Assembly: GCA_947424995.1 (NCBI GenBank)
Contig: CANDYO010000125.1
Coordinates: forward strand, 1 to 5,891
Reading direction: 5' to 3'
DNA length: 5,891 nucleotides
Source: Rickettsiales bacterium
Lineage (GTDB): Bacteria > Pseudomonadota > Alphaproteobacteria > Rickettsiales > CANDYO01
In this document: piece by piece, positions 1 through 5,314 of the stretch
How the letters are laid out: each line of letters begins with the position of its first letter
Numbering within the stretch: the stretch's first letter is position 1
Position numbers and translations under genes: made by a program
Notes under the pieces: model-generated
Told to the model about the DNA's origin: nothing
The model's database searches: none
What the model saw: the letters and a program-made list of their open reading frames with translations, nothing else

Positions 1-107
1 ATCTTGATATTATTGCAGATATTTTGAATAATACTCCTAGGCAAGTCTTAGGATTTAAAACTCCCAAGGAATTGTTTCACGCCCATTTATCAGAAGCTCC
101 TTCATAG
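1..107 (+). CDS. IS30-family transposase, C-terminal fragment (5' end outside window)
   Basis: Read from base 3, the frame runs open to TAG at 105-107 and encodes 34 residues beginning LDIIADILNNTPRQ and continuing LGFKTPKELFHAHL. This matches the well-known C-terminal signature of IS30-family DDE transposases, in which a helix is followed by N-x-x-PR-x-x-LG-(Y/F)-KTP-x-E-x-F at the end of the integrase core. The DDE catalytic residues lie upstream and are not visible, so whether the copy is intact cannot be judged. The final residues after the KTP motif are of normal length for the family. The gene would catalyse cut-out or copy-out transposition of its own element. The family call is strong from the motif; the exact IS name is unknown. 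Confidence 0.8.
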   Translation, partial: LDIIADILNNTPRQVLGFKTPKELFHAHLSEAPS

Positions 108-130
108 CACGTTGCGCTAGAAAATTGACA
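108..130 (+). repeat. Presumed right inverted repeat of the IS30-family element
   Basis: These bases run from CACGTTGCGCTAG to AAAATTGACA immediately after the transposase stop. Their reverse complement starts with TGTCAATTTT, a plausible TG...CA-type IS terminus. The matching left repeat would lie upstream of the window, so this is an inference from position and style. Confidence 0.45.
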
Positions 131-153
131 CCACCATAAGTTACTATAAATTA
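125..153 (+). promoter_or_regulatory. Candidate hybrid promoter: -35 in the IS end, -10 in flanking DNA
   Basis: A perfect -35 box TTGACA lies at 125-130 at the outer edge of the IS end. An AT-rich -10 candidate follows: TATAAA at 145-150 (14-base spacer, short) or TAAATT at 147-152 (16-base spacer, poorer hexamer). IS30-family ends supplying an outward -35 box are known for some elements, for example ISAba125. It would drive the gene starting at 210. The -35 is striking and the -10 spacing is imperfect. Confidence 0.4.
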
Positions 154-209
154 ATGTTTTTAATAATTTGGTAAAAGATTTAATTTATAATTTTTTTAAG
201 GAATGACTT

Positions 210-686
210 ATGACTACTGATAGCGCTATCAAGCAAGCATTATACTTAAAAGCTTCAATAATTTTAGCTGATTTTAATTTGAAACCTGAATGTCATACTA
301 ATTTGGGCAGGCTGGATATAGCCAATATTGAAAAGGCTCTTAACGTTATTAAATCTAATAAAGAAACTATTGATTTCTTCCGTTCAGTCTATGGTATGAA
401 TGAAATTAAACATGGCTTTGATATAAACCTCTTGTTAAAATTCGATTCAATTCAAATTGGTAATCTCCTTAGAGTTGCAGAAAGCTGTCCCCGTAGTTTT
501 CAGAATTTGGCTATATCTCCGGTATCTATTATATCTCCGATATTATTTAATCTTTCAGAAAAACAGTTAGACGATATCTCTCGGATCGATATAAGCACAA
601 CGGCCCTTAATTTACCTCTTATTTGTCATAAATCATTTGCTGAAGATATCTTTAATACTCCTAGCATATGGGGTTTAGACTGCTAA
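210..686 (+). CDS. Hypothetical protein, possibly the 5' part of a frameshifted gene
   Basis: This is a 158-residue protein that I do not recognise. The start is well supported: TAAGGA at 197-202 lies 7 bases before the ATG. The sequence has no signal peptide and no transmembrane segment; it reads as a mostly helical soluble protein with several Leu/Ile-rich stretches (for example around residues 33-60 and 85-130) and four cysteines (28, 93, 139, 158). It lies immediately downstream of an IS30 end and may be transcribed from the -35 box in that end. The last two residues (Asp-Cys) come just before a stop that overlaps the open frame 668-871 in the -1 frame; see that entry and the slippery-site entry. 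It may therefore be the N-terminal 156 residues of a protein of about 220 residues. An accessory or host-interaction role is possible but nothing in the sequence shows it. Confidence 0.6.
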   Translation: MTTDSAIKQALYLKASIILADFNLKPECHTNLGRLDIANIEKALNVIKSNKETIDFFRSVYGMNEIKHGFDINLLLKFDSIQIGNLLRVAESCPRSFQNLAISPVSIISPILFNLSEKQLDDISRIDISTTALNLPLICHKSFAEDIFNTPSIWGLDC

Positions 687-871
687 ATGCACCTATCACT
701 GTTGATAATTCTGTTCCACCTTCTAAAAATGGAACATACCTCAATCTAACTAGCGGTGATTACTTCCCTCCAGATAATAAAGGAGTGCTCGGCATTCTTA
801 CAAACTGGGATCACCAAGAAGATGAAGCATCACTTTTCCATTTAGGGGTTGTTGCATTTTGTGCTGAGTGA
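668..871 (+). pseudogene. Open frame overlapping the hypothetical gene; probable C-terminal part of it in the -1 frame
   Basis: This 67-codon frame has an ATG at 668 but no Shine-Dalgarno sequence before it, and a TAG in the same frame at 662-664. It is therefore unlikely to be translated on its own. Its residues look protein-like, with Asn-Leu-Thr-Ser-Gly-Asp-Tyr and a Trp-Asp-His-Gln-Glu-Asp-Glu stretch, and its codon choice resembles the neighbours. The frame before it ends at 686 in the +1-related phase, leaving only 665-686 where a shift could join them. Adding one G to the GGGG run at 670-673, or a -1 slip on the heptamer at 671-677, fuses both into one protein of about 220 residues. 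I read it as the C-terminal part of the gene at 210. It could also be a small independent gene or a chance frame. Confidence 0.4.
671..677 (+). promoter_or_regulatory. Candidate -1 frameshift heptamer G_GGT_TTA
   Basis: In the reading frame of the upstream gene the bases split as TGG|GGT|TTA, so GGGTTTA fits the X_XXY_YYZ slippery pattern in the correct phase. A one-base backward slip would re-pair on GGG and TTT and continue at AGA (677-679), the frame of the downstream ORF. A 7-bp stem (TGTTCCA 712-718 with TGGAACA 730-736) lies 34 bases further on, too far to be a typical stimulator. A one-base deletion in the GGGG run would give the same picture. Confidence 0.3.
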
Positions 872-904
872 TAGTCGATTGCTAGATATTAAAAAATATG
901 AACA

Positions 905-1387
905 CTACCGCTGCACTATTTGCCCATTTGCATTAGGTAGTGCCGCAGAATGACTACCTTTATGCTCCGTAAGTGATCCTTGCATTTTTTCAGCTTTTCT
1001 CTGCGCTAAAGCCTTATTTACTACTTTAGCTTTTGCTTCTGGTAATTTTTTAAGCACGATCCCTTCAGCTTTCTCTCTTACCTCTGGAGTCATTCGTTTT
1101 TTATTCTTTTGAAAATAGGCTCTTTCAAGCTTATTCATATGCTGATCAAATTTTATAACTATATTATTATTTACAAAATCCTTCTTCGTCTCTTCAAACT
1201 TATCTAATGTTTGTTTATGCTCTTTAAGTACTCCCAACACTTCAGTTCTTTGATTTATTCGTTGCGCTGACTTATTTATGATCGAAACTGGATCTTGAGC
1301 TCCTTGATTTTGCTCACTAGCAGCGCCCCAACCAAGCTTTTTACTACAGTAGCTCAAAAAATCTTTAAACATCTTAGGCATTTTCAT
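905..1387 (-). CDS. Small basic helical protein of unknown function
   Basis: This 160-residue protein is not recognised. It is rich in Lys, Gln, Glu and Ala, has no signal peptide or membrane segment, and from about residue 36 to 137 looks like charged amphipathic helices with coiled-coil tendency (VLKEHKQTLDKFEETKKDF at 52-70, then a Lys/Ala-rich run at 108-136). The tail from about 137 is flexible (Gly, Ser, His, Asn) and ends Gln-Arg. ATGs occur at codons 1, 3 and 6; I kept the first because an AGG lies about 9 bases before it. It lies 77 bases downstream of aatA on the same strand, so read-through is possible, but a 12-bp inverted repeat sits at its start. It converges with the left-hand gene pair, with about 33 bases between. 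Such short, lysine-rich orphan proteins in intracellular bacteria are sometimes secreted effectors; that is speculation. Confidence 0.6.
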   Translation of the reverse strand: MKMPKMFKDFLSYCSKKLGWGAASEQNQGAQDPVSIINKSAQRINQRTEVLGVLKEHKQTLDKFEETKKDFVNNNIVIKFDQHMNKLERAYFQKNKKRMTPEVREKAEGIVLKKLPEAKAKVVNKALAQRKAEKMQGSLTEHKGSHSAALPNANGQIVQR

Positions 1388-1389
1388 TC

Positions 1390-1439
1390 TACTTAACCTA
1401 TTTTCGCCTGATTACTCCATCGATAATATAGGTTAAGTA
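1390..1439. repeat. Perfect 12-bp inverted repeat with 26-base loop, upstream of the small leftward gene
   Basis: TACTTAACCTAT at 1390-1401 is exactly complementary to ATAGGTTAAGTA at 1428-1439. No T-run follows on either strand, so it is not a standard terminator. On the minus strand the proximal arm carries the AGG that would serve the start at 1387. It could be a DNA operator, or in read-through RNA from aatA a hairpin that hides the ribosome binding site. Confidence 0.65.
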
Positions 1440-1450
1440 TGAATAATGAA
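1423..1450 (-). promoter_or_regulatory. Weak candidate promoter for the small leftward gene
   Basis: On the minus strand TTCATT (1445-1450) and TATTAT (1423-1428) are separated by 16 bases, about 36 bases before the start codon. The distal arm of the inverted repeat covers most of the spacer, so a protein bound to the repeat would block it. AT-rich DNA gives such matches often. Confidence 0.25.
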
Positions 1451-1464
1451 TTAACTCTATAAAT

Positions 1465-2670
1465 CTATTTCAATAACCCACAAGCATTTTTAATTCTTTG
1501 ACATGCTTCAATTATGTCTGCATCACTAAGAGCATAAGAAATTCTGCAATAGCCTTCCACGCCGAAGCTGCTGCCTGCTACCATCGCCACATAAACCTGC
1601 TCTAGAAAATAAGTTGCTACATCATCACTGGATTTAAGAGTTTTTCCAGTTGGTGTTTGCTTGCCAAAAAGAGCTGAACAATCAAAAAATACGTAGAAAG
1701 CACCATGAGGAATTGTGCATTTTAATCCTGGGGTTTCATTTAAAGACTTAACTACTATATCGCGACGATGAGCGAAAATTTTATTATTTTCTTTAATGAA
1801 TCCCTGCGGTCCATTCAGCGCAGCTATTGCTGCCATTTGGCTTATTGAGCAGGGGTTAGAAGTGCTTTGCGATTGAATAACGTCCATAGCCTTTATTAGT
1901 TCTAGTGGCCCTCCACAATAGCCGATGCGCCAACCAGTCATGGCGTAAGTTTTTGATATGCCATTAACGGTCAATACTCTATTCTTAAGTGCTGGTTCGA
2001 CTTCAGCAATAGTATAAAATTTTGCCTGATCATAAACTAAATGTTCGTAAATATCATCGGAAAGGACGTATACATGTTCATTTTTTAATAATACGTCCGC
2101 AAGAGCGCGTAATTCAGCGTAGCTATATACTACTCCACATGGATTGCTAGGAGAGTTTAAGAATATCCATTTTGTTTTGGAGGTAATAGCATTTTTAATT
2201 GCTTCTACTCTAAGAGCGAAGTTATTATTGTTATCAGATTCTATGATTATAGGAATGCCGCCAGCAAGTTTCACTATGTCTGAATATGATACCCAGTAAG
2301 GAGCGGGGATAATTACTTCTTCTCCTGGATTAATTGAGGCCATCATTGCGTTATAAATTGTCTGTTTAGCTCCGCAGCTTGCAAACACTTCATTTAGACT
2401 GTATTCAAGGTTGTTTTCTCGTTTAAACTTATTAACTATGGCTTCTTTAAGTGCTTTTAATCCACCAACGGGAGTGTATTTAGTGTAGCCACTATTGATT
2501 GCATCGATAGCTGCTAATTTGATATTTTCTGGAGTGTCGAAATCCGGTTCTCCTACTCCTAGGTTAATGACAGGATGTCCTTGTGCTTTTAATTCAGCTG
2601 CTTTCGCGGCGACAGCTAGGGTTGGTGATGGTTTTATATTTTTAGTTAAATAATCTGCTACTAGACTCAT
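1465..2670 (-). CDS. aatA: Aspartate (aspartate/prephenate-type) aminotransferase, PLP-dependent
   Basis: A 401-residue class I aminotransferase of full family length. It transfers the amino group between L-aspartate and 2-oxoglutarate through pyridoxal phosphate in the cytosol; the bacterial 1-beta subgroup often also accepts prephenate. Visible landmarks: N-terminal INLGVGEPDFDTP (35-47) for the substrate side, PYW at 124-126 (Trp stacking on PLP), SPSNPCG at 173-179 (Asn176), SDDIYEH at 204-210 (Asp205 and Tyr208 holding the cofactor), the Schiff-base Lys240 in SKTYAMTGWR with Arg248, and Arg376 in YCRISYA for the substrate carboxylate. All key residues are present, so it should be active. 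One oddity is VAMVAG at 361-366, where the family normally has a Pro before the Gly. The start is firm: GAGGAG lies 5 bases before the ATG (minus strand, 2676-2681). It is divergent from the methyltransferase gene. Confidence 0.93.
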   Translation of the reverse strand: MSLVADYLTKNIKPSPTLAVAAKAAELKAQGHPVINLGVGEPDFDTPENIKLAAIDAINSGYTKYTPVGGLKALKEAIVNKFKRENNLEYSLNEVFASCGAKQTIYNAMMASINPGEEVIIPAPYWVSYSDIVKLAGGIPIIIESDNNNNFALRVEAIKNAITSKTKWIFLNSPSNPCGVVYSYAELRALADVLLKNEHVYVLSDDIYEHLVYDQAKFYTIAEVEPALKNRVLTVNGISKTYAMTGWRIGYCGGPLELIKAMDVIQSQSTSNPCSISQMAAIAALNGPQGFIKENNKIFAHRRDIVVKSLNETPGLKCTIPHGAFYVFFDCSALFGKQTPTGKTLKSSDDVATYFLEQVYVAMVAGSSFGVEGYCRISYALSDADIIEACQRIKNACGLLK

Positions 2671-2788
2671 AAAATCTCCTCAATCAAAATACTCTATCAA
2701 TTTATAATTGTATATTGCCAAAAGCACTAATTTATGTGATGCTTTTAAATAGATACTTAAACTACAATATAATTTAAAGATAAAAACA
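2671..2788. promoter_or_regulatory. Divergent promoter region between aatA and the methyltransferase gene
   Basis: This AT-rich gap of 118 bases must hold both promoters. Rightward, a perfect TATAAT lies at 2768-2773 without a convincing -35. Leftward, the minus strand has TATAAA (2701-2706) with a poor -35 TTAGTG (2725-2730) at 18 bases, and the strong GAGGAG site at 2676-2681. A 7-bp inverted repeat AAAAGCA...TGCTTTT (2720-2726 and 2740-2746, 13-base loop) lies in the centre and could bind a shared regulator. Confidence 0.45.
2768..2773 (+). promoter_or_regulatory. -10 box TATAAT of the methyltransferase gene
   Basis: A consensus TATAAT ends 15 bases before the ATG at 2789. Transcription would begin near 2780, leaving a leader of only about 9 bases with no Shine-Dalgarno sequence. 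Nothing close to TTGACA is found 16-18 bases upstream. Confidence 0.4.
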
Positions 2789-3805
2789 ATGAAAGAGAAA
2801 TTACTCACACTAGAGGCAACTGTTGCAAGCTTTCCTCAAAAAATAAGAAATTTTTTTAATAAGACTTTGCAAGAAGTGCATATTGCCATCGATAAATTAA
2901 AAAATTTATCTGAAACCAATTATGAACTTGGTATTTATCATATGAATAAAGGTAATATTCGTGATGCTAAAATGCGTTTTGCTTTTGTTATCAGGTTGAA
3001 ACCAGATTTTGCCATAGCCCATTATCACTTAGCAAGATGCTATTTGTTTGATTTAGATTTTGATAAAGCTAAAGCTGAATTAAATTTAGCTTTATCCTTA
3101 GACCCTAATCTTGAAGTTGCAAAATATCGCCTCAATTTAGTTAATTGTACTGTAGAAGAAGGTAACAATATTCCTATTCAAGTTATTGAAGAAGATTATA
3201 ATAGCCTAGCTAAAAACTATGAAAATTATATGATCAACCAATTGAAATATGATGCGCCAGAAATTTTGGCTCAAGCTATAGCAAAGTATTCTGCCTTCCT
3301 AAATGGAGCTGACATTAATGTGCTAGATCTAGGTTGTGGCACTGGTTTGGTAGGGGCTTCCCTTGATCAAAATGTGACTATTAAATCACTAATGGGAATA
3401 GATGTTTCGGCAAATATGCTCGAATTAGCTAAGACTCTGGTTGTAGAAGGTGATCCAGTTTATACTTCAACTGAAAAGGGTGATTTTCAAGATCTTAAGC
3501 GAATAACTGGTAAATATAATATTATCACAGCATGTATGAGCTTTGGCTATATTCGTGATTTACAAAGTGTCTTTGCAGAGATTGATCGTTTATTGTTAAA
3601 AGAATCAATCTTAGGTTTAGTAGTACTACAATCTACTGATCATGATGTTATGTTTGATTATGATTATGCTTGTTTTGCGTTTAGTGAAAAATATTTGAAA
3701 AATGTTTTTCAAAAGTTCAAGTGGCATATTGAAGAACAGACGGAAATTACAGTATTCATGAATGAAGTCAAAGGCTTTATGTTTGTTTTAAAGAAAGTTA
3801 TTTAG
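2789..3805 (+). CDS. TPR-repeat class I SAM-dependent methyltransferase (COG4976-like)
   Basis: A 338-residue two-part protein, presumably cytosolic. Residues 1-40 are a charged helical lead. Two tetratricopeptide repeats follow at about 44-75 and 77-108, recognisable from NYELGIYHMNKGNIRDA and HYHLARCYLFDLDFDKA with the closing LDPN. The C-terminal half is a Rossmann methyltransferase: a lead-in around 134-160 that resembles the DYxxLAxxYExxM segment of TPR-methyltransferases, motif I VLDLGCGTG at 178-186 for S-adenosylmethionine, and the acidic Asp205 in GIDVS binding the ribose. The fold continues to the end with a final beta-strand pair. The acceptor substrate is not known for this group; related proteins are labelled predicted methyltransferases with TPR repeats. 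The TPR part probably binds a partner protein. No ribosome binding site is visible, and the start is kept because TATAAT lies just upstream and the N-terminus is reasonable. Confidence 0.85.
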   Translation: MKEKLLTLEATVASFPQKIRNFFNKTLQEVHIAIDKLKNLSETNYELGIYHMNKGNIRDAKMRFAFVIRLKPDFAIAHYHLARCYLFDLDFDKAKAELNLALSLDPNLEVAKYRLNLVNCTVEEGNNIPIQVIEEDYNSLAKNYENYMINQLKYDAPEILAQAIAKYSAFLNGADINVLDLGCGTGLVGASLDQNVTIKSLMGIDVSANMLELAKTLVVEGDPVYTSTEKGDFQDLKRITGKYNIITACMSFGYIRDLQSVFAEIDRLLLKESILGLVVLQSTDHDVMFDYDYACFAFSEKYLKNVFQKFKWHIEEQTEITVFMNEVKGFMFVLKKVI

Positions 3806-3878
3806 CTTGTGTAAACTATACTAGAGAAATAGTTGATTTTACTATAATTTACTTAAACCCTATTAAATAAATATATCT
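3806..3878 (+). promoter_or_regulatory. Intergenic region with a candidate mlaA -10 box
   Basis: TATAAT lies at 3843-3848, about 31 bases before the ATG at 3879 and 49 before the alternative TTG start at 3897. No good -35 is found at the right distance (3820-3825 reads ACTAGA). No terminator hairpin with a T-run follows the methyltransferase gene, so read-through into mlaA is possible. Confidence 0.3.
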
Positions 3879-4673
3879 ATGTATTGTGGAGTTATTTTGG
3901 TTGTTATAAAAAGTTTATTTAGTATGATTTTAATAGCGCTATCACTATTGAGCGTTCAGGTTTATGCTGTCAATTTACCTAGCTATTCATACACGCAAGT
4001 ATATGCTTATGACAATCAAGATAGTTGCGTAGATGTTGATGACCAAGATTCATCTTCGTCTCTCATTTCAGACCCTTTCATTGTAATTAATAAGAATATA
4101 TTTAATATTAATTCTTTACTTGATAGGGCCTTTCTTTCTCCTATAGCCAAAATGTATTTAAAAATACCTGGCAGAGGTCGTAGCTATGTTAATAATTTTA
4201 TGAATAACATCAGTGAACCAATTAATACGATCAATTTAATCTTTCAAGGTGAGTTTAAGCAAGCTCAAGTTAGTTTTGCTAGATTAATGACTAATACTTT
4301 ACTTGGAGCTTTAGGTATAATGGATGTTGCTAGCTCTCTTAATTTAAAACGTACTAATGAAGATTTTGGTCAAACTATGGCTTATCGAGGAGTTCCAAGT
4401 GGTCCATATATAGTAGCACCTCTAATCGGGCCAACTTCAGCTAGAGACTTAACCGGTAAAGTAGCTGACTTCTTTATGGATCCCTTTAGATATATCTTAA
4501 CTAGAAAAGAATATGACGTAATAGAAGCAGTATGGGTGGTGCATAAAAGAGCTGATCTTGATGGTGCGCTAGAAATAATTAATAATAGCTTAGATCCATA
4601 CGAAACTGCAAAACTTATGTATATTCAAAACAGAAATAGTCAAATTAAAAACAAGCATAATAATTTTCAATAA
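3879..4673 (+). CDS. mlaA: MlaA (VacJ) outer-membrane phospholipid-transport protein
   Basis: A 264-residue MlaA-family protein. MlaA sits in the outer membrane and removes phospholipids from its outer leaflet, passing them to MlaC, which keeps the membrane asymmetric. Family marks are clear: the NKNIFNINSLLDR lead-in (71-83), NNFMNNISEPINTIN (105-119), QGEFKQA (123-129), the hallmark EDFGQT (161-166), GVPSGPYIVAPLIGP (171-185) and the C-terminal SLDPYETAKLMYIQNR (237-252). A signal peptide ends about residue 30 (SVQVYA) and an acidic stretch (45-66) links it to the domain. Unusually, no lipobox cysteine follows; E. coli MlaA is a lipoprotein. Start: the upstream ATG at 3879 lacks a Shine-Dalgarno sequence. 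A TTG at 3897 has GGAG 5 bases before it and would give a classical signal peptide beginning MVVIKSLFS, so the true start may be 3897. The gene is followed after 8 bases by mlaC. Confidence 0.9.
   Translation: MYCGVILVVIKSLFSMILIALSLLSVQVYAVNLPSYSYTQVYAYDNQDSCVDVDDQDSSSSLISDPFIVINKNIFNINSLLDRAFLSPIAKMYLKIPGRGRSYVNNFMNNISEPINTINLIFQGEFKQAQVSFARLMTNTLLGALGIMDVASSLNLKRTNEDFGQTMAYRGVPSGPYIVAPLIGPTSARDLTGKVADFFMDPFRYILTRKEYDVIEAVWVVHKRADLDGALEIINNSLDPYETAKLMYIQNRNSQIKNKHNNFQ
3888..3891 (+). promoter_or_regulatory. GGAG ribosome binding site favouring a TTG start of mlaA at 3897
   Basis: GGAG stands 5 bases before TTG 3897-3899, in frame with mlaA, while no such site precedes ATG 3879. The shorter protein would be 258 residues with one lysine in the n-region and a hydrophobic core ending VQVYA, a standard Sec signal peptide. 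Confidence 0.45.
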
Positions 4674-4675
4674 GG
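4672..4675 (+). promoter_or_regulatory. mlaC ribosome binding site overlapping the mlaA stop codon
   Basis: AAGG begins inside the TAA stop of mlaA (4671-4673) and lies 6 bases before the mlaC ATG at 4682. This arrangement favours translational coupling of the two genes on one transcript. Confidence 0.6.
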
Positions 4676-4681
4676 TTTAAA

Positions 4682-5305
4682 ATGTATTTATTCTCAATTA
4701 AACGTCAACTTAGTAAGCTTATTGTTGTAGCATCAATAGCTTTGTCATTTAGCAATGTTGCTCAAGCTACTCCAAAAGATGCTGCTAACTTCATCAACGA
4801 TTTAGCTGCACGAGTAATAACCATTGTAAAAAATACCGACCTTACTGATCCAGAAAAAGAAAGCAGATTGGATGATATCTTTGTGCAAGCTGTCGATACT
4901 AGATGGATAGGAAAATTTTCTTTGGGTAGATATTGGCGTAATATAACTCCAGATCAACAAAATCAGTATTTAGGCTTATATACTAAATACTTGATTGGTC
5001 TTTATGTGCCTAATTTTCGTAGATATACTGGCAATGTCGTTAAAGTGGTTGACTCAAAAGAAGTTGGTCCTAATGAATATTTAGTACAAACTGTTCTAAC
5101 TGATTCCATGAATAGCACTAATATTCAAATAAACTACCGGTTACTTCAAGATGATAAAGAGTTAGAGAAATTTATGATTTTTGATATCATCGCTGAAGGG
5201 GTTAGCTTAATAACCACTCAAAGAGCTGAGCTTAGTTCAGTTATGGCTAGTGGAGACTTCAATGCTCTTGTAGATTTATTAAAGCAAAAAACAATCTCAA
5301 GATAA
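4682..5305 (+). CDS. mlaC: MlaC, periplasmic phospholipid-binding protein of the Mla system
   Basis: A 207-residue member of the MlaC/Ttg2D family. MlaC carries single phospholipids across the periplasm between MlaA in the outer membrane and the MlaFEDB complex in the inner membrane. The N-terminus has basic residues (Lys7, Arg8, Lys12), a hydrophobic core and a signal peptidase I site after AQA at residue 29. Family landmarks are DTRWIGKFSLGRYWR (72-86), then TPDQQNQYLGLYTKYL (89-104), and the C-terminal FDIIAEGVSLITTQRAE (167-183), which corresponds to the usual D-(V/I)-x-x-EGVSL-(I/V)-x-x-x-R. Length is normal for the family. It directly follows mlaA with 8 bases between, supporting a shared function; no mlaD, mlaE or mlaF gene is in the window. 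A palindromic element follows it. Confidence 0.92.
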   Translation: MYLFSIKRQLSKLIVVASIALSFSNVAQATPKDAANFINDLAARVITIVKNTDLTDPEKESRLDDIFVQAVDTRWIGKFSLGRYWRNITPDQQNQYLGLYTKYLIGLYVPNFRRYTGNVVKVVDSKEVGPNEYLVQTVLTDSMNSTNIQINYRLLQDDKELEKFMIFDIIAEGVSLITTQRAELSSVMASGDFNALVDLLKQKTISR

Positions 5306-5314
5306 ATTAAAAAA

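Larger units (their letters stand above)
1..130 (+). mobile_element. Right end of an IS30-family insertion sequence (rest lies upstream of the window)
   Basis: The first 107 bases encode the C-terminus of an IS30-type transposase. The stop codon is followed directly by a short non-coding end, about 108-130, that looks like the element's terminal inverted repeat and finishes in ...TTGACA. IS30 elements usually end their inverted repeat shortly after the transposase stop, which fits. The left inverted repeat is outside the window, so the exact outer boundary near 130 is inferred from the CA-3' terminus and cannot be confirmed here. No target duplication can be checked. Confidence 0.65.

Noticed and set aside
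186..191. TATAAT as the -10 box of the gene at 210.
   Set aside because: No -35-like sequence lies 16-18 bases upstream, and transcription would start about at the ribosome binding site, leaving too little leader for it to work.
29..664. The 12-mer TAATACTCCTAG occurs in the transposase tail (29-40) and near the end of the hypothetical gene (653-664), with loosely similar bases before both.
   Set aside because: One shared 12-mer is expected by chance in an AT-rich window of this size, and similarity fades on both sides, so a transposase remnant in the hypothetical gene is not supported.
872..904. Possible bidirectional terminator between the converging genes (ATATT...AATAT).
   Set aside because: The stem is only five A-T pairs, too weak to call.
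1258..1270. CGTTGCGCT, also found in the presumed IS inverted repeat at 111-119, recurs inside the small leftward gene.
   Set aside because: Only nine bases match and the next bases differ; the copy lies in continuous coding sequence, so it is not a second IS end.
1390..1439. The 12-bp inverted repeat as a Rho-independent terminator of aatA.
   Set aside because: The loop is 26 bases, the arms are AT-rich, and no T-run follows on either strand.
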